Below, one piece after another: positions 37,086 through 45,452 of a stretch of 64,000 bases of DNA. A model generated the notes under the pieces. That model ran no database searches. It saw only the letters and a list, made by a program, of their open reading frames with translations, and had not been told where the DNA came from. Source of the DNA: a virus; the IMG/VR virus record IMGVR_UViG_3300046660_000488, positions 514,293 to 578,292 of that record; one strand, written 5' to 3'. Position numbers and translations under genes: made by a program. Position 1 is the stretch's first letter. The number at the start of each line of letters is the position of its first letter.

Positions 37086-37886
37086 ATGACCGCCACGATC
37101 AATGTCTACAAGCTGCCACAAGTCGTCACATTGACCATGGGCGGAAACACGGGAGCCGCACTGATGAACTATCCTATGGTCCGCACTGACTTCAAAGTCA
37201 CGAAGGGTGTGAAGAACGAAATTCTGTTCTTCATTCGCAACGTGGATCGCAAGGTTGTTCAACTTGACGGCACGCCGCGCGCGGTGATCGTTGACACCCG
37301 CGACAACAAGCTGCTGCTCGAACGTGACCTGACGGTCTACGACGCCCCCAAGGGAATCTGGATGCTGTCGGTCTCGGCCGTGGACGCCGAGTTTTGGCCG
37401 CTGGGCTATCTGAAGTACAGCGTCGTCTTCCACCGTGAATCCGACGACGAAAACATCGCCCTCTACACCGACCGCGCCTACGGTCCGGATAGCTCCATCG
37501 AAGTCATCCAAGGCCCCTACCCGTCGCCGCCAGAGGCCCAGACGGTGCTGCTGGCCGACATGACTGAGCCGCAACTGAACACCATGATCAGCGGCTCGTA
37601 TCTGGGCGGCGCCAGCATCGGCAACGTGCTCGGCTATCACACCTTCCAATGGTCGGTCACCAATTTCATCGGGAAGCTGATCGTGCAGGGATCGCTGGAA
37701 CAGCAGCCCGCCGAGCAGGACTCCAACTGGTTCGACGTCAGCACGACGGAATTCGAGGTTGAAGCCCCCGGCAACGGCTCCATCTTCGTGGACAAGACCG
37801 GCCACTATCTGTGGCTGCGGTTCAAGGTCGTCTACGACGTGATGAACACCGGGACGTTCGAGAAGGTCGTCTTCCGTCCGATCTAA
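37086..37886 (+). CDS. virion structural protein, beta-rich, 266 aa
   Basis: The ATG lies one base from the predicted +1. All-beta protein: YPMVRTDFKVTKGVKNEILFF, then RAVIVDTRDNKLLLERDLTV and LYTDRAYGPDSSIEVI, a layout I associate with structural proteins of T4-like phages (fibre- or baseplate-linked). The C-terminal domain is also beta (FEVEAPGNGSIFVDKTG). No prohead tag, so a tail role is more likely. The exact component is not known. Confidence 0.7.
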   Translation: MTATINVYKLPQVVTLTMGGNTGAALMNYPMVRTDFKVTKGVKNEILFFIRNVDRKVVQLDGTPRAVIVDTRDNKLLLERDLTVYDAPKGIWMLSVSAVDAEFWPLGYLKYSVVFHRESDDENIALYTDRAYGPDSSIEVIQGPYPSPPEAQTVLLADMTEPQLNTMISGSYLGGASIGNVLGYHTFQWSVTNFIGKLIVQGSLEQQPAEQDSNWFDVSTTEFEVEAPGNGSIFVDKTGHYLWLRFKVVYDVMNTGTFEKVVFRPI

Positions 37887-37910
37887 ATGGTCAGGAATTT
37901 CCCGACCTGA

Positions 37911-37916
37911 TAAACA
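37911..37916 (+). promoter_or_regulatory. late-promoter variant TAAACA
   Basis: GATAAACA; predicted +1 at 37922, one base before the ATG at 37923. The position supports function despite the T-to-C change. Confidence 0.5.
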
Positions 37917-37922
37917 TGAACG

Positions 37923-38243
37923 ATGAGCTATTGGGGTCCGTTAAAAGTCAGCAACGTTTCGGTCCGCGAGTTGCCGGATGGTCGTGTCCAGTTATTCGTC
38001 CGTGACCACACGTGGTCGCAGCTTTCTTACTGTGACAGTGGCCGATATGATGCGACGAACTGGAACGCCATGCGTACTGACACAGAAATGGGCCAGTGGT
38101 GTTCAAAGAACTTGACCCTTGCGGTGTATGTCGGTGGAGTATTCGATGTGTGCGGTAATGGAAACACTCTGACGTTCTTCAATATGGAAGACGCTGAAAA
38201 GTTTATGGAGAAATGGACTAAGCACAATCACGACGAATACTAA
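37923..38243 (+). CDS. hypothetical protein, 106 aa
   Basis: ATG one base from the predicted +1 of a TAAACA element. Beta-rich with four Cys/Trp-containing segments (HTWSQLSYCDSG, WCSKNLTLAVYVGG) and an acidic C-terminal helix (MEDAEKFMEKW). No family recognised. Confidence 0.72.
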   Translation: MSYWGPLKVSNVSVRELPDGRVQLFVRDHTWSQLSYCDSGRYDATNWNAMRTDTEMGQWCSKNLTLAVYVGGVFDVCGNGNTLTFFNMEDAEKFMEKWTKHNHDEY

Positions 38244-38264
38244 ACGTCGGTGTTTATTTCGTCG

Positions 38265-38270
38265 TAAATA
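38265..38270 (+). promoter_or_regulatory. late promoter TAAATA, near-leaderless
   Basis: Predicted +1 (38276) is one base inside the ATG at 38275, so the real start is probably shifted slightly. Confidence 0.6.
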
Positions 38271-38274
38271 TTTG

Positions 38275-39033
38275 ATGCGTATCCATATTCTCTCTGATCT
38301 CCATTTCGAAAAACACAAGATGGACCCAGACTACGTCCCGCCTGAGTGCGACGTGGTCGTGCTGGCTGGCGACATTTCGCCGGGCCTGCCGGGCATCGAG
38401 TGGGCCAAGGCCACCTTTAGCGTCCCTGTGATCTACGTCATGGGCAATCACGAGTACTGGCATCAGCGCGGCTTCTACAAGATCGTGGACAAGCTGAAGG
38501 CTGCGACCGCAGGGTCCAACGTCCACCTGCTCCAGAACGAGGCGGTGGTCATTGACGGTGTGCGTTTCATCGGCGCCACCTTGTGGGCGGATTTCAACCT
38601 GACCGGCCTTGGACCCTACAGCAAGGTCGTCTGCCATCGCGCGCTGGCGGACTATGACGCAGCGATCCACCTCGACGACGGAACGTTCCTTGGAACCGAC
38701 GAGGCCATGGACGAGCATTTCATGTCGAGGGATTACATCCACACCCAGTTGCGTGAGCAATTTGACGGCAAGACCGTGGTCGTCACCCACTACGGCTGTT
38801 CGCCGAAATCGGTTCATCCGCGCTGGGTGTCTAACCTCGCAACGCCGGGTTACGTCTCCGACCTCGACTACATGATGCACGAGTGTGGGCCGGTCCTATG
38901 GATTCATGGCCACGTCCACGACGCCTTCGACTATCAGGTCGCCGAGACGCGCGTGGTCACCAACCCGCGCGGCTATCCGGCCGAGCGCGAGGCTGGGAAC
39001 GGTTTCATCCGTGAGTTGGTGGTGACGATCTAG
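38275..39033 (+). CDS. calcineurin-like metallophosphoesterase
   Basis: 252 aa. The metal-binding set is complete: ILSDLHFE (D-x-H) near residue 7, LAGDISPG (GD) near 32, VMGNHEYW (GNHE) near 57, VVVTHYG (H) and WIHGHVHDAF (G-H-x-H) near the C-terminus. Two metals hydrolyse phosphoesters; substrates in this family range from nucleotides to RNA ends and protein phosphates, so the target is open. The N-terminus has no prohead tag. Expressed from a late-type promoter, which is unusual for a repair enzyme. Converges with the minus-strand gene at 39030. Confidence 0.9.
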   Translation: MRIHILSDLHFEKHKMDPDYVPPECDVVVLAGDISPGLPGIEWAKATFSVPVIYVMGNHEYWHQRGFYKIVDKLKAATAGSNVHLLQNEAVVIDGVRFIGATLWADFNLTGLGPYSKVVCHRALADYDAAIHLDDGTFLGTDEAMDEHFMSRDYIHTQLREQFDGKTVVVTHYGCSPKSVHPRWVSNLATPGYVSDLDYMMHECGPVLWIHGHVHDAFDYQVAETRVVTNPRGYPAEREAGNGFIRELVVTI

Positions 39034-39632
39034 CTCGTCAGGCCTTCAAGGGATTCGAGGTCGGCGAGGATAGCGTCGATCTCGGCCCGGTCTCTCGCCA
39101 ATTCCTCTGGTGATTTCTGGCGCTTGGGGCGGTCATCCATCCAAGGCGTCGGTGGCATACCATGGACCGGCGGCTTGGGGATCGTGCGTTTCAGATCGAA
39201 CGAGGTGAAGACCTTTCGACCGCGCACGACCTTCACCTGCATCTGGTAGCCAAGGCCATCGAATTTGGCGCCCAGCTTCAGGGCCATGCGGTTGTAAAGC
39301 TCATCGCGCCCAGTGTCGTGGAAGCCGACGAAGCCGATCTGTCCGGGGAACTGGTTCTTGATGAAATGAGCCAGACAGTTGATGGCGTAGCCGAACACCT
39401 TCGTTGCCGAAGCGCCCTGCCCGCCGATGTTGTCGTGACGGCCGACCTTGTCGGGGTTTTCGAGATTGGGGACGTCGGCCGTGAAGGCAAACTCGTAGTA
39501 ATCTCCGCCGCCACCGTCGCGTTGGAACGTGGCGGTATAGGGCACGCCGTTGACCGCGAAGGTCGCCTTTGTCGGGCTATGCCACTGGACGCCTTGGCTG
39601 TCGAAGGCTTCGGTGATCTCTTTGTAACGCAT
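39030..39632 (-). CDS. late protein with MRYKEITEA prohead-type tag, 200 aa
   Basis: The start is ATG at 39632, the exact predicted +1 of a minus-strand late promoter (39638-39643). The first nine residues MRYKEITEA contain ITE-A, matching the I-x-E cleavage rule. The body has a Gly-rich part (FQRDGGGGDYYEFAF), a FVGFHDTGRDELYNRMALKLG segment and a charged C-terminal helix. No enzyme family recognised. Probably carried in the head and injected. Confidence 0.74.
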   Translation of the reverse strand: MRYKEITEAFDSQGVQWHSPTKATFAVNGVPYTATFQRDGGGGDYYEFAFTADVPNLENPDKVGRHDNIGGQGASATKVFGYAINCLAHFIKNQFPGQIGFVGFHDTGRDELYNRMALKLGAKFDGLGYQMQVKVVRGRKVFTSFDLKRTIPKPPVHGMPPTPWMDDRPKRQKSPEELARDRAEIDAILADLESLEGLTS

Positions 39633-39636
39633 GCCC

Positions 39637-39852
39637 TTATTTAGGGTTGGCGTCCGCAATAATCCGGCGCTCGACTTCAGCCTTGGCTCGCGCCAGACCT
39701 TCGTCATCGCGAAAGCCGATGATCCCGCAGCGAGTGCTGTGGGTCACGCCGACCTTGTAGACCTCGTAGGTCCCTTTCTTCTTGCCGTAGGGGACGCGGA
39801 GCACCCAGTAGTCGCCTTTCTCGAAAGCGATGTCTTTTTCTTGGTAGCTCAA
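39637..39852 (-). CDS. hypothetical protein, 71 aa
   Basis: TTG start overlapping the previous stop (TTGA), with GGAGGG upstream. Basic with beta segments (YWVLRVPYGKKKGTYEVYKVG). Its stop overlaps the late promoter of the next gene, so two transcription classes abut here. No family recognised. Confidence 0.7.
   Translation of the reverse strand: MSYQEKDIAFEKGDYWVLRVPYGKKKGTYEVYKVGVTHSTRCGIIGFRDDEGLARAKAEVERRIIADANPK
39638..39643 (-). promoter_or_regulatory. late promoter TAAATA, leaderless (minus strand)
   Basis: Plus-strand TATTTA. Predicted +1 is the A of the ATG at 39632. Confidence 0.68.
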
Positions 39853-40190
39853 GCGGCCCTCCGTGCGGTCAGGATCGTGTGGTTCCGATTGAAATTGGGG
39901 TGTAGCGGCTCACCGACCGGGTAGATGCCGGTGGTGTGCCAGACACCATCGTGCTCGAACACCGGCGCCAAGGCGGTTTCGTCATGGACGAAGTACGAGC
40001 GTTTTCGCTTGGTCGAGCCGTCCGGCATGTCGATCAGGAACGTCGTGGCTTTCTTCCCAGCCGTCGCCGACGTCCCACCCTTGCGGCCGTAGCCTGCGGA
40101 GACGCGACGAAGGCTAGGCCGAAGCACGTTCAGACGCTCCATGGCGTCTTGCACCTTCGCTCGTGCGATGACGCGCTCGTCTTCGGTCAT
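39849..40190 (-). CDS. hypothetical protein, 113 aa
   Basis: ATG at 40190 overlapping the upstream stop by four bases. Basic, with a helical N-terminal third and a Gly/Lys-rich middle (GYGRKGGTSATAGKK). No family recognised. Part of the coupled minus-strand unit 40692-39637. Confidence 0.72.
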   Translation of the reverse strand: MTEDERVIARAKVQDAMERLNVLRPSLRRVSAGYGRKGGTSATAGKKATTFLIDMPDGSTKRKRSYFVHDETALAPVFEHDGVWHTTGIYPVGEPLHPNFNRNHTILTARRAA

Positions 40191-40528
40191 CCGAGCACGC
40201 TGATGTCCCAGCGCATCTTCCGGCCCTCGGTGGTGTACGGCGTCTTGAACGGCACACCAAGGCTGGCGCGGGTGACTTGCTGCTCCGGCGGCAGAGCGAT
40301 GGTCTCCGAACCGTAGGGCTCGATGGTCCACCCGGCGGCCTTCAGCGCGTTGATCAGTTGATCGCGGACGGCGTTGAGGTCGTCGCCCCACACTTGGATG
40401 CCGTGGCGGTTCACTTCATAGCGCGCGTGCAGCGGGTCGCGCTCGATCTCGATGGTCTCGCCATTCTGATCGCGCAGCATGGTCCACAGGGCGCGGCGAA
40501 GCTTGGCTTTCTGGTTGGAGCTTGCCAT
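40187..40528 (-). CDS. hypothetical protein, 113 aa
   Basis: ATG two bases after the stop of the 53-aa gene. Basic N-terminal helix (NQKAKLRRALWTMLRD) then beta-rich. No family recognised. Coupled to its neighbours. Confidence 0.72.
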   Translation of the reverse strand: MASSNQKAKLRRALWTMLRDQNGETIEIERDPLHARYEVNRHGIQVWGDDLNAVRDQLINALKAAGWTIEPYGSETIALPPEQQVTRASLGVPFKTPYTTEGRKMRWDISVLG

Positions 40529-40530
40529 GA

Positions 40531-40692
40531 TCAGTTGACCTCCATCCAGTTGCGCTCGTCCGAGCCACGACCGGAGAGCAGAATCTTCGAACCATCGGTG
40601 AAGATGATCTCGACCCAGCTAGAGCCGGTCTCGACGCTTTCGACGGTCTTGCCGACAATTTCTTGGCAGGTTTCGCTGTCTTGGCTGTCCAT
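40531..40692 (-). CDS. small hypothetical protein, 53 aa
   Basis: ATG at 40692 with a strong GGAGG ribosome site, stop TGA directly before the next gene. Acidic with a strand pair (SSWVEIIFTDGSKILLSG), like a tiny KTSC- or SH3-type beta unit. First gene behind the promoter at 40725-40751. Confidence 0.72.
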   Translation of the reverse strand: MDSQDSETCQEIVGKTVESVETGSSWVEIIFTDGSKILLSGRGSDERNWMEVN

Positions 40693-40724
40693 GTCGGCCT
40701 CCGTACTTCGAAAGAGGTGATCCT

Positions 40725-40751
40725 TCTATAGTATTGGAAGCACAGTGTCAA
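40725..40751 (-). promoter_or_regulatory. early-type promoter TTGACA-N15-TATAGA
   Basis: Minus strand, -35 at 40746-40751 and -10 at 40725-40730. Drives the 40692-39637 genes. Confidence 0.65.
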
Positions 40752-40762
40752 GCACAGTTATG

Positions 40763-40933
40763 CTATGTCTTGGGACGCCGCTGAAGCTGCAAAGCGAGGG
40801 CCGCGCTTTGGTCGTGCCAGTCGTCTTGGGCCTTGCGGCGCTGGCGGTCACCCGATTCCTTGACGATCATGACCAGAAGATCACGAAGCTCTTCATCGGT
40901 CAGGACGCTGATTTGCTCGGCAGTGATCGGCAT
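40763..40933 (-). CDS. small hypothetical protein, 56 aa
   Basis: ATG at 40933 with GGGAGG. Helical and charged (TDEELRDLLVMIVKESGD), basic C-terminus. It ends just before the next promoter and follows the RNA ligase gene in the same direction. Function unknown. Confidence 0.7.
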   Translation of the reverse strand: MPITAEQISVLTDEELRDLLVMIVKESGDRQRRKAQDDWHDQSAALALQLQRRPKT

Positions 40934-40983
40934 AGGAACCTCCCTGAAAGTTGAAAGGGGCCAGATCGCTCTGACCCCTTCCG

Positions 40984-41517
40984 TTACCACTTGATCGCGA
41001 AGTCCTTCCGCCGGACCTTGGCCATCCGACCATCGGGGTGGTGGAACACCAGCCCTTCATGGTCGTGAGCCATCAGCCACGCGACGAGCGCATCATGGGT
41101 GCGCTCGACCTCGACGATCACCGACCCATGCTTCCACAGTTCGTGGTGGGCCAGCTTGTACGGGTTGCTCTGGACCTTCGGGCCAACAAGCTCGTAGGTT
41201 CCATCGCTCAGCCCGTCCTTGAACGCTTCGGCGTGCCAACGGCTCGCCGGATCGTCCATGTCAACCGGAACCCAGTGCGGCCAGTGACCAGTCACCGGGT
41301 CAGCAGCGGGTTCGCAGGGGATCGCCCCGGCCGGAGGGGATTTGCCGTGCTTGGCGTCGAAACGCTTGAACAGCTTCCCGTCACGGATCATGCACGACGT
41401 TCCATCGTGCTTGATAGTGGCGACACCTTCACCGTCCATGACCCACTGAACTTGAACCTCGTCGGTTGCCCTACGGGTAGCCCGGTCAATCACGAACACA
41501 GTCTTCATCTTTTGCAT
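40984..41517 (-). CDS. RNA ligase-like nucleotidyltransferase
   Basis: 177 aa from ATG 41517 (alternative 41508). Motif I is IKHDGTSC, with the Lys that takes AMP. KLFKRFDAKHGKSPP follows, then a YELVGPKVQSNPYKL region (motif III/IIIa type), and HEGLVFHHPDGRMAKVRRKDF holds motifs IV and V. This is the compact phage RNA-ligase type of covalent nucleotidyltransferase (the DUF5565-like group comes to mind). It would seal RNA breaks, for example cut tRNAs. Early-type promoter upstream (41591-41618). Followed by a 56-aa gene. Confidence 0.82.
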   Translation of the reverse strand: MQKMKTVFVIDRATRRATDEVQVQWVMDGEGVATIKHDGTSCMIRDGKLFKRFDAKHGKSPPAGAIPCEPAADPVTGHWPHWVPVDMDDPASRWHAEAFKDGLSDGTYELVGPKVQSNPYKLAHHELWKHGSVIVEVERTHDALVAWLMAHDHEGLVFHHPDGRMAKVRRKDFAIKW

Positions 41518-41590
41518 GGTTCTCGAAAACTCCTCTGTCTGGGGTTTTCGAATCCTACCCGCAGAGGTGCTTCGAGAAGAAGCAAAGCCA

Positions 41591-41618
41591 ATAGAGCACA
41601 TCACATGCTTCAAGTCAA
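41591..41618 (-). promoter_or_regulatory. early-type promoter TTGACT-N16-CTCTAT
   Basis: Minus strand, -35 at 41613-41618 and -10 at 41591-41596, in front of the RNA ligase. Confidence 0.62.
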
Positions 41619-41734
41619 CAGCACAGATTCACATTCTATACTTTTGCCCTGAACGCCCGTCGATAAGCGACCGGTTACCTCGCGCCACATAATTTTGACG
41701 GCGAATTTTCCGGCTCCTATGGTGGGTTTCTGAT

Positions 41735-41744
41735 TGGTAAACGA
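41735..41744. promoter_or_regulatory. palindromic control site TGGTAAACGA
   Basis: TSGTWWACSA-type site 20-30 bases before the primase start. Confidence 0.55.
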
Positions 41745-41764
41745 GTATCGCCGGAACCCCGACC

Positions 41765-42886
41765 TTGAGCAACATGCTGAACACCATCCTGCACGACGAT
41801 TTCGTGTGGACGGCGATCACCGGCGCTCTCTCCGGTCGGAGGGGTGTGTCCAACACGAACTTCCTGAATTTCAACTGCCCGATGTGCCCGCGCCGTGGGA
41901 AGACGCCGGACAAGGATCGGAAGTGCGGTGCCAAAAAGGACGCCCAAGGCATCGGCATCAACTGCTTCCGCTGCGGCTTCCGCACGCGCTATCAGGTCGG
42001 CGACATGGTGTCCGCCAACCTGAAGGGCTTCCTCGGCGCGCTGGGCGTTCCAGAGCGCGAGGTCATGAAGATCGGCCACAAGGCTTTCCAGTATCACAAG
42101 ATGCTGGCCAGCAATCCGGCCGCAGCCGCGCACGTGCCGTCGCTCGCAGTTCCGACTTTCCCGACCGTGTCTCTGCCGAGCGGGGCCAAGAGCTTCAGCC
42201 AACTGGCCAACGAGGGCTGCACGGACCCGGATTTCATGGCGGTGGTCGGCTATGCGGCCAGCCGGGGCATGGCCGTGTTCAACGGGGCCGAATATTACTG
42301 GACGCCGTCCAAGCTCGACGACATGAACCGTCGCATGATCCTGCCCTTCATCTACAAGGGCAAGATCGTCGGCTACACCGGACGCCTGATCGACGAGGCC
42401 ACCAAGACCAAGCCGCGCTACACCGGCAACGTCCCCTCGCATTTCCTGTTCAACAACCAGTTCCTTGAGGGGAGCCATCGGGTCTACGCCTTCATCTTCG
42501 AAGGCGTGCTCGACGCTGTCGCCGTGGACGGGGTCTCGACCTTGGGCTCGAAGCTGAGCAACGAGCAGGCCCACTGGTTGACGACGTCGGGCAAGATCAA
42601 CATCGTGGTCGCCGACCCGGACGTCGCCGGTCAGCGGATGATCGACCACGCCCTGACCCACAAGTGGCATGTGTCGTTCCCCAAGCTGCGCGAAGGGTCT
42701 GGTTTCGACAACTGGTGGGAGCGTGACGTCAAGGACGCGGCCGAAGCCACCAAGCGCTATGGCAAGCTCTACGTGACCCGCTCGATCATCGAAACGGCGA
42801 CCAACAACCCGCTCGAAATCCGGATGAAACGCAAGCTCATGTACTTCGAAAAACCCAAGGAGGAAGCTCCCAGAGTCAGCCAGTAA
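41765..42886 (+). CDS. 61: DNA primase, T4 gp61-like
   Basis: 373 aa. The N-terminal zinc-binding segment (CPMCPRRGKTPD, CGAKKDAQG, CFRCGF) reads template DNA. The Toprim core follows: YAFIFEGVLDAVAVDG (EG motif) and INIVVADPDVAGQRM (DxD-like). The primase lays RNA primers for lagging-strand synthesis and works with the gp41 helicase, encoded next. The start is TTG at 41765 or ATG at 41774; neither has a strong ribosome site. Expression is probably linked to the TSGTWWACSA site. Confidence 0.92.
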   Translation: MSNMLNTILHDDFVWTAITGALSGRRGVSNTNFLNFNCPMCPRRGKTPDKDRKCGAKKDAQGIGINCFRCGFRTRYQVGDMVSANLKGFLGALGVPEREVMKIGHKAFQYHKMLASNPAAAAHVPSLAVPTFPTVSLPSGAKSFSQLANEGCTDPDFMAVVGYAASRGMAVFNGAEYYWTPSKLDDMNRRMILPFIYKGKIVGYTGRLIDEATKTKPRYTGNVPSHFLFNNQFLEGSHRVYAFIFEGVLDAVAVDGVSTLGSKLSNEQAHWLTTSGKINIVVADPDVAGQRMIDHALTHKWHVSFPKLREGSGFDNWWERDVKDAAEATKRYGKLYVTRSIIETATNNPLEIRMKRKLMYFEKPKEEAPRVSQ

Positions 42887-42974
42887 TATATTGAGTTCAC
42901 AATTTTGGGCTCGGTATAACTAGGACTCCCTACTGAAAAACTCACCGTCACGGCAAGCAATTTGGCCCCGTGCG

Positions 42975-44588
42975 ATGAAGCTGGAATTTGCCAGCCCGGT
43001 ATTATTGAAAGCCATTTCTTTAATGTATACTCAAGCCAAAGCTGCCTCTTCGAACGAAGAGTTCAATTACGATGTGCAACTGCTCCTGCTTCGGACGATG
43101 ATGTCCGATTCGGATGTGTATGCTCGCAGCCAGAACATCATCAACCCTGATTTCTTCGACGACGTGCTGCGACCGGCGGCCCGTTTCATCAAGGAATACA
43201 CTGACAAGTACGCCAAGGTCCCGTCGCCGGAGATCGTCTACGCGAACACGAGAACGGACGTCCAACTGTTCCCTCACGCCAAGCAACACAGCGACTGGTA
43301 TCTCCAGACCATCGAGAAATTCTGCCAATACCGGGCGCTTGAACTAGCGGTTCTGAACGGCCTCGAACTGATCCAGAACGGCGAAGGCGCCAAGCTGGAG
43401 GCCATGGTCAAGGAAGCCATGACCATCAGCCTGATGACGGATTTGGGCACGTCCTACTTCCTCGATCCGGCCATGCGTCTTGAGCGCCTGAACGAGAACT
43501 CCAATTTCATGAAGACGGGGTGGGACATCCTCGACAAGAAACTTGGCGGCGGTCTGGCCGTTCAGGGTCTGCACATCTTCGCCGGTGGCTCGGGTTCTGG
43601 CAAGTCGCTCTTCCTGCAAAACCTCGCCCTGACGTGGGCGTTGGACGGCAAGAACGTCGTCTACATCACTCTCGAACTGTCTGAAGATTTCGCGGCCGTG
43701 CGTCTCGACTCCATGCTCACCGGGCTGGGAACGAAGGCGGTGCGGACGAACATCAGCGACGCGGCGCTGAAGATCGTCATGACCGGGAAGAAGCAGAAGG
43801 CGGGCGACCTCCGGATCAAGAAATTCCCCGAGGGCGGCACGAACTGCAACACGATCCGGGCCTTCCTGAAGGAATACGAGATCAAGGAAGGGTTCAAGCC
43901 GGACGTAATCCTGATCGACTATCTGGACCTGCTCCACCCGAACAACGCCAAGATCAACCCGTCCGACGCCTTCGTGAAGGACAAGTACGTCTCGGAAGAA
44001 ATGCGCTCCATCGCGTTCGACTGGAATTGCCCGGTCGTCACGGCGTCGCAGTTGAACCGCCAGTCGGTGGATGCTCCCGAGTACGATCACAGCCACATCG
44101 CTGGCGGTATCTCGAAGATCAACACCGCCGACAACCTGTTCGGCATCATCACCTCGAAGACCATGAAGGAGCGCGGCGAGTTCCGTCTGCAATTCCTGAA
44201 GTGCCGTTCGGCGCCGTGCGTGGGTCAGACCATCACGCTGGCCTTCGACCAACTGTCCATGCGGATCAGCAACTGGACGCAAGGGCCGATGGATGATGAC
44301 GACGACTTCCTGCCTGCCGAGCAAGCGGCTGAGCACGACCGTCGTCTGACGGGTCTGCGCGAAAGCCTGCGGCATGGGTCATCGGTCGGCGAAAGCCCGG
44401 TCATCGAAAGCCGGACGGTCGCGCCCGGCCAGCGGATCAGCGAGGCGGCCCACCCGGCACAGACGCCTCGCGTCCAAATCGAACAGGAAGTTGCATCCCG
44501 CATTCCTGAACCCGCCCTCGCGGCGGCCAACCCCGTCCGTGCGAACATCATGGACCTGATCAACAAGACTAGGAACGGCAACCAATGA
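42975..44588 (+). CDS. 41: replicative DNA helicase, T4 gp41-like
   Basis: 537 aa. DnaB-fold: a helical N-terminal domain, then a RecA core with Walker A AGGSGSGKSLF (about residues 204-212), a VVYITLELSED strand, Walker B DVILIDYLDLL and a VVTASQLNRQS sensor loop. The last 80 residues are an acidic, disordered extension (DDDDDFLPAEQAAEHD onward) longer than in T4 gp41. It forms a hexamer that unwinds DNA at the fork. It follows the primase by 88 bases and overlaps the next gene by four. Confidence 0.95.
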   Translation: MKLEFASPVLLKAISLMYTQAKAASSNEEFNYDVQLLLLRTMMSDSDVYARSQNIINPDFFDDVLRPAARFIKEYTDKYAKVPSPEIVYANTRTDVQLFPHAKQHSDWYLQTIEKFCQYRALELAVLNGLELIQNGEGAKLEAMVKEAMTISLMTDLGTSYFLDPAMRLERLNENSNFMKTGWDILDKKLGGGLAVQGLHIFAGGSGSGKSLFLQNLALTWALDGKNVVYITLELSEDFAAVRLDSMLTGLGTKAVRTNISDAALKIVMTGKKQKAGDLRIKKFPEGGTNCNTIRAFLKEYEIKEGFKPDVILIDYLDLLHPNNAKINPSDAFVKDKYVSEEMRSIAFDWNCPVVTASQLNRQSVDAPEYDHSHIAGGISKINTADNLFGIITSKTMKERGEFRLQFLKCRSAPCVGQTITLAFDQLSMRISNWTQGPMDDDDDFLPAEQAAEHDRRLTGLRESLRHGSSVGESPVIESRTVAPGQRISEAAHPAQTPRVQIEQEVASRIPEPALAAANPVRANIMDLINKTRNGNQ

Positions 44589-44866
44589 TTCCGGCCGCTG
44601 AACTCTTCTCCCGCATGCTCATGGATGCGGCGATGTTGCAAGCAGAAGTCATCGAATTCGAGCCTGAAATGGGCGTGGACAACGACACATTGTTCCACGA
44701 CCTTCAGATGGAGAGGGACGGCGTGTTCCTCTCCATGATCCACTACGTCAACACCCACGGTCAAGAGATCGTGGACGCGATCCGCGAAGAACGGTCTTCG
44801 CGCTTTGCCAAGACGCAAAACGTGCAAGATCACCCGTTTTTCAAAGCGATCAACGGCATCACCTGA
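44585..44866 (+). CDS. hypothetical protein, 93 aa
   Basis: ATG overlaps the helicase stop (ATGA). Helical and acidic (MLQAEVIEFEPEMGVDNDT). No family recognised; coupled to the helicase. Confidence 0.74.
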   Translation: MIPAAELFSRMLMDAAMLQAEVIEFEPEMGVDNDTLFHDLQMERDGVFLSMIHYVNTHGQEIVDAIREERSSRFAKTQNVQDHPFFKAINGIT

Positions 44867-44888
44867 AACTCTTGCTGATGTCTGTTGC

Positions 44889-44894
44889 TAAATA
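44889..44894 (+). promoter_or_regulatory. late promoter TAAATA, leaderless
   Basis: Predicted +1 is the A of the ATG at 44900. Marks the change from replication to late genes. Confidence 0.7.
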
Positions 44895-44899
44895 ACGTG

Positions 44900-45199
44900 A
44901 TGGGCGATCAGCAAAACTTTCAGCAGATGAGAGAGTTCATCTACCTGACTGAACAACAGGTCTATGCGGACTACGCAGACTTGTTTGAACAGCAGGTGGG
45001 TGAACCTTTGCTCGAAGAACAACAAGAAGTCTTCGAACATCCTATTCTGCATGACTGCCGCGAACTCGTCTTCAAACTAAGAGCCTTCATGGAAAGTGAG
45101 GGCGGTGATTACGCGATGGGTGTTGAGACCGGTATGCAGCGGGCTGCTGAAATGGTCGAGAATATCATCCGCCGCTATGAGAAGGGTGACGATGAGTAA
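44900..45199 (+). CDS. hypothetical acidic late protein, 99 aa
   Basis: ATG at the predicted +1 of a late promoter, no ribosome site. Strongly acidic and helical (YLTEQQVYADYADLFEQQ, EEQQEVFEHPILHD). LFE occurs at residues about 33-35, but not at the usual N-terminal place. It heads a chain of coupled late genes to 48045. Confidence 0.74.
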   Translation: MGDQQNFQQMREFIYLTEQQVYADYADLFEQQVGEPLLEEQQEVFEHPILHDCRELVFKLRAFMESEGGDYAMGVETGMQRAAEMVENIIRRYEKGDDE

Positions 45200-45452
45200 C
45201 CAGAAATTCCGCAGCATCCTCGACGAACTGGCCGGGTCAACAGCCGCGCCTGCGCGCGACCGCGACCAGTTTATCGAATACCAAGCCCAGCAGGTCATGG
45301 CGAGCGTCAGCCACCTCATGAACCTGATCCGCGAAACGTATGACCCGGAGACTGCCGAAGACCTGCAAAAGCGTCTGGTCAATTCGATCCGGACTGAAGA
45401 CGAGCGCAAGTTCCGTCGCAAGATGAAAGAGCTTCGCGAGGCCAAGAAGTGA
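45192..45452 (+). CDS. hypothetical helical late protein, 86 aa
   Basis: ATG overlaps the previous gene by eight bases. Coiled-coil-like, with a basic end (ERKFRRKMKELREAKK). The start FRSILDELAG contains LDE-L, a possible prohead cut site. Function unknown. Confidence 0.73.
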   Translation: MSNQKFRSILDELAGSTAAPARDRDQFIEYQAQQVMASVSHLMNLIRETYDPETAEDLQKRLVNSIRTEDERKFRRKMKELREAKK

